Below are positions 12,221 to 13,894 of a stretch of DNA of 13,894 bases, piece by piece. Source of the DNA: Methanobacteriota archaeon (lineage in GTDB: Archaea > Thermoplasmatota > Thermoplasmata > RBG-16-68-12); the NCBI GenBank assembly GCA_005878635.1, contig VBLS01000167.1, positions 1 to 13,894 of the forward strand, written 5' to 3'. The position numbers were made by a program, and so were the translations under genes. Under the pieces are notes generated by a model. It saw only the letters and a program-made list of their open reading frames with translations. It made no database searches and was not told the origin of the DNA. Position 1 is the stretch's first letter. The number at the start of each line of letters is the position of its first letter.

Positions 12221-12433
12221 ATGGACCCATGCCCCCGGTGCGGCGAGGCGATGTCCCAAGGCTTCGTCGGGGCCACGAGCCTCCCCGCCGGGCTCCAGTG
12301 GTTCAGCGGCTTCGCGACGCACCTGCTGTTCGGCATGACCGGCGAGGCGATCGGCCACAACGACGGATCGAAGATGGCGTGGCTCTCCGCCGCCCGCTGC
12401 GCGAAATGCCGACTCATCCTGGCGTCGTATTGA
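12221..12433 (+). CDS. Small zinc-binding protein of the DUF6487 type
   Basis: A 70-residue protein starting MDPCPRCGEAMSQGFV, with a CxxC pair at Cys4 and Cys7, and ending ARCAKCRLILASY with CxxC at Cys60 and Cys63. The two pairs probably bind one zinc. The middle (GLQWFSGFATHLLFG, 24-38) is hydrophobic and aromatic. The layout CPxCGxxMxxGF, then W, then a C-terminal CxxCxxI matches short DUF6487-like proteins, function unknown. The gene stops 38 bp before the next same-strand start, but each has its own TATA-like box. It diverges from the 80-aa gene across a gap that carries the 9-4-9 palindrome. Confidence 0.75.
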   Translation: MDPCPRCGEAMSQGFVGATSLPAGLQWFSGFATHLLFGMTGEAIGHNDGSKMAWLSAARCAKCRLILASY

Positions 12434-12440
12434 GAACGAC

Positions 12441-12450
12441 AGATATAGGC
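12441..12450 (+). promoter_or_regulatory. TATA-like box of the second phosphoesterase gene
   Basis: AGATATAGGC is centred about 27 bp before the ATG at 12472, supporting that start over the upstream open frame and implying a leaderless mRNA. Confidence 0.65.
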
Positions 12451-12471
12451 CGTGCCCCATCGGCTCGCCCG

Positions 12472-13149
12472 ATGCGCCTCGCGGTCCTCGCGGACGTGCA
12501 CGCGAACCTCCCCGCCCTCGAGGCGGTCCTCCGCGACGTCGACAGCCTCTCGCCGGCCGGACTCTGGGTCGCGGGGGACCTCGTCGGGTACAATCCCTGG
12601 CCGAACGAGGTGCTGCAGATCCTCCGGGACCGCCACGCGAAGGCGATCCGAGGGAACCACGATCGCGGGGTCCTCGGCGACGACCCGTTCCGGTTCAACG
12701 AGCTCGCGGCGGCCGCGCTCCGCTGGACCCGGATCCAGCTGACGCCGGGCTCCGTCGGGTACCTGAAGGACCTGGAGGACCGGACCCGGACGACGATGCC
12801 CGAGGGCGTCGTCGCGATGTACCACGGAAGCCCGCGGGACGACGACGAATATGTGTTCCCCTATACGGCGGACGACTCCCTCGTCCGGAAGGCGGGGGCG
12901 CCCTTCGTGATCCTCGGCCACACGCACCTGCCGATGGCCCGCGCCTTCCGCTCCGGGCTCCTGGTCAACCCGGGGAGCGTCGGCCAGCCGCGGGACGGGG
13001 ACCCGCGGGCGGCGTGGGGCCTCCTCGATCTGTCGACCCGGACCTTCGGGCTCCGTCGCGTGTCCTACGACATCGACGCGGTCGCGACCGCGATCCGGCG
13101 GACCGGCCTCCCGACGGAACTCGCGGACCGCCTGTACGCGGGCGTGTGA
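12472..13149 (+). CDS. YfcE/MJ0936-like metallophosphoesterase
   Basis: A 225-residue calcineurin-like phosphoesterase, unrelated in detail to the one at 10374. Metal ligands are Asp8 and His10 in VLADVHANL, Asp36 in VAGDLVGYNP, Asn62-His63 in RGNHD, His118 in MYHGSP, and His150/His152 in ILGHTHLP. The late motif LVNPGSVGQPRDGDPRAAW (164-182) marks the YfcE/MJ0936-like branch, whose members cleave phosphodiesters in vitro. The cellular substrate is unknown. The open frame extends to 12085, but the start is placed at 12472 by homology and the TATA-like box 27 bp upstream. It ends 12 bp before the convergent cupin gene stop. Confidence 0.93.
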   Translation: MRLAVLADVHANLPALEAVLRDVDSLSPAGLWVAGDLVGYNPWPNEVLQILRDRHAKAIRGNHDRGVLGDDPFRFNELAAAALRWTRIQLTPGSVGYLKDLEDRTRTTMPEGVVAMYHGSPRDDDEYVFPYTADDSLVRKAGAPFVILGHTHLPMARAFRSGLLVNPGSVGQPRDGDPRAAWGLLDLSTRTFGLRRVSYDIDAVATAIRRTGLPTELADRLYAGV

Positions 13150-13161
13150 CGTCCGCGGATT

Positions 13162-13542
13162 TCAGATCCATTCCGCTTCGACGGTCCGGTCGCCTCGGAC
13201 CTGCCCCGTGTTCACCGTGGTCTTCGGCTCGAGCAGGAGGACATGGGCCTCTTCCGCGGCGACGGGTCGATGCTCGACGCCGCGCGGGATGACCGCAAGC
13301 TCGCCCTCGCGGAGGTCCAAGGGCCTGTCGCGAAGCTCGATCCGCAGTCGGCCCTTCAGCACGAGGAACAGTTCGTCCTCCCGCTCATGGTGGTGCCAGA
13401 CGAATTCCCCTTTCACCTTCACCAGTTTCACGTAGGCATCGTTCAGCTCCGCGATGATCTTCGGTTTCCAGGTTTCGTGGATCCGATCGAGCTTCGAATG
13501 CAGATTCACCGCCTGACCTGATTTCTTTCCGACTTTCGGCAT
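13162..13542 (-). CDS. Single-domain cupin protein
   Basis: A 126-residue cupin. Motif 1 is KGEFVWHHHEREDELFLVLKG (44-64) with three His (50-52) and Glu56/57 as metal ligands. Motif 2 is GELAVIPRGVEHRPVA (80-95), ending in ligand His91. The tail LLLEPKTTVNTGQVR (102-116) is typical of small stand-alone cupins of the mannose-6-phosphate-isomerase-like group, which mostly lack a known reaction. The opening NLHSKLDRIHETWKPKIIAELNDAY matches that group too. Start ATG 13542 has GGAGG six bases upstream, and a TATA-like box about 45 bp upstream gives a short leader containing it. Binding of a metal is likely; catalysis is not shown. Confidence 0.9.
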   Translation of the reverse strand: MPKVGKKSGQAVNLHSKLDRIHETWKPKIIAELNDAYVKLVKVKGEFVWHHHEREDELFLVLKGRLRIELRDRPLDLREGELAVIPRGVEHRPVAAEEAHVLLLEPKTTVNTGQVRGDRTVEAEWI

Positions 13543-13584
13543 TCGTATCCTCCGGAGCCCGGGTCGCGGAGATGGCCGACCGAG

Positions 13585-13592
13585 GTATGAAT
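13585..13592 (-). promoter_or_regulatory. TATA-like box of the cupin gene
   Basis: The minus strand reads ATTCATAC, centred about 46 bp before the ATG at 13542. Transcription would begin near 13562 and include the GGAGG ribosome binding site, so this gene is probably not leaderless. Confidence 0.45.
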
Positions 13593-13605
13593 CGTCGCGG
13601 ACGGT

Positions 13606-13894
13606 TCAGGACCGACCGAGCCACCGTCGGATCGGGAGCGCCGCAAGGCCTACCGGGAGGACGCTCAGCAGGAAGGCCAAGTAGATCCACGCCGTAGGCG
13701 CGGCCCAGTTCACGGTACCGGCGTACCGCGCGAGGGCGATCAGCTCCAGGACCGCGAAGGCCACGTACCCGCCGGCGAGGGGCGTGATCCGGGGCAGGTC
13801 GTTCTCGCGGGTCGCGTGGACGGCCGCGAACCCGATGCCGATCAGCCACGCTCCGATGGCCCGCGAGGTCAATGTCGTGAGGGGCCAGGGCCAG
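13606..13894 (-). CDS. C-terminal part of a membrane protein, cut by window edge
   Basis: The frame is open to the right edge and continues beyond it. About 95 residues are visible before the stop. PWPLTTLTSRAIGAWLIGIG runs into a first membrane helix (SRAIGAWLIGIGFAAVHA), then a polar turn TRENDLPRITPL, a second helix (GGYVAFAVLELIALARYAG), and a third (TAWIYLAFLLSVLPVGLAAL), closing with basic PIRRWLGRS. The WPW-LT-LT-RAIGAW start of the visible part looks like the middle of a longer protein, so the TTG at 13872 is not taken as a true start. Family and function unknown. It lies 63 bp upstream of the cupin gene on the same strand, which has its own promoter-like box. Confidence 0.65.
   Translation of the reverse strand, partial: WPWPLTTLTSRAIGAWLIGIGFAAVHATRENDLPRITPLAGGYVAFAVLELIALARYAGTVNWAAPTAWIYLAFLLSVLPVGLAALPIRRWLGRS

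Noticed and set aside
12085..12471. N-terminal extension of the phosphoesterase at 12472
   Set aside because: It overlaps the CxxC gene in another frame and the TATA-like box, and shows no phosphoesterase motif.

Overview
The window looks like chromosomal DNA of a high-GC archaeon, most likely a Thermoplasmatota-type euryarchaeote. The lineage is inferred. Evidence: a short archaeal-type triosephosphate isomerase, an archaeal COG1407-type phosphoesterase with the GHEHP signature, and a haloarchaeal-like fructose-1,6-bisphosphatase. TATA-like boxes also lie 26-31 bp upstream of many start codons, which implies leaderless transcripts. A few genes instead have GGAGG-type ribosome binding sites. 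Bacterial-looking genes (formate-tetrahydrofolate ligase, LacD-type aldolase) are mixed in. Coding is dense on both strands, and no stretch over 300 bp lacks a gene. The longest gap is about 166 bp (1695-1860), in which I see only a promoter for the gene to its left.

Layout. 1-4500: a secreted lamin-tail-domain protein cut by the window edge, an M29-fold peptidase-like protein whose metal ligands look lost, a polytopic membrane protein, triosephosphate isomerase, and a membrane-anchored protein made of two duplicated PsbP-like domains. 4581-5180: a VapB/VapC toxin-antitoxin pair whose toxin frame appears broken at its 5' end. 5200-7206: a LacD-type sugar-bisphosphate aldolase followed by fructose-1,6-bisphosphatase, behind a control region with two inverted repeats. 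7170-10091 (minus strand): formate-tetrahydrofolate ligase, a DUF2269-like membrane protein and a SAM methyltransferase, possibly one transcript. 10163-13894: small membrane proteins, two unrelated metallophosphoesterases, a 57-aa zinc ribbon protein, an 80-aa conserved protein behind a near-perfect operator-like palindrome, a small CxxC protein, a cupin, and the C-terminal part of a membrane protein.

How the genes fit together. Triosephosphate isomerase, aldolase and fructose-bisphosphatase lie within 5 kb and form the triose-to-fructose-6-phosphate arm of gluconeogenesis. They use separate enzymes rather than the bifunctional aldolase/phosphatase common in archaea. Formate-tetrahydrofolate ligase marks a tetrahydrofolate one-carbon route. 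The rest are mostly housekeeping or orphan genes. I see no CRISPR array, tRNA, rRNA, insertion sequence or integrase. The best leads are the metal-site-dead M29 protein, the broken VapC, and the palindromes over the promoters of vapB, the aldolase and the 80-aa gene.
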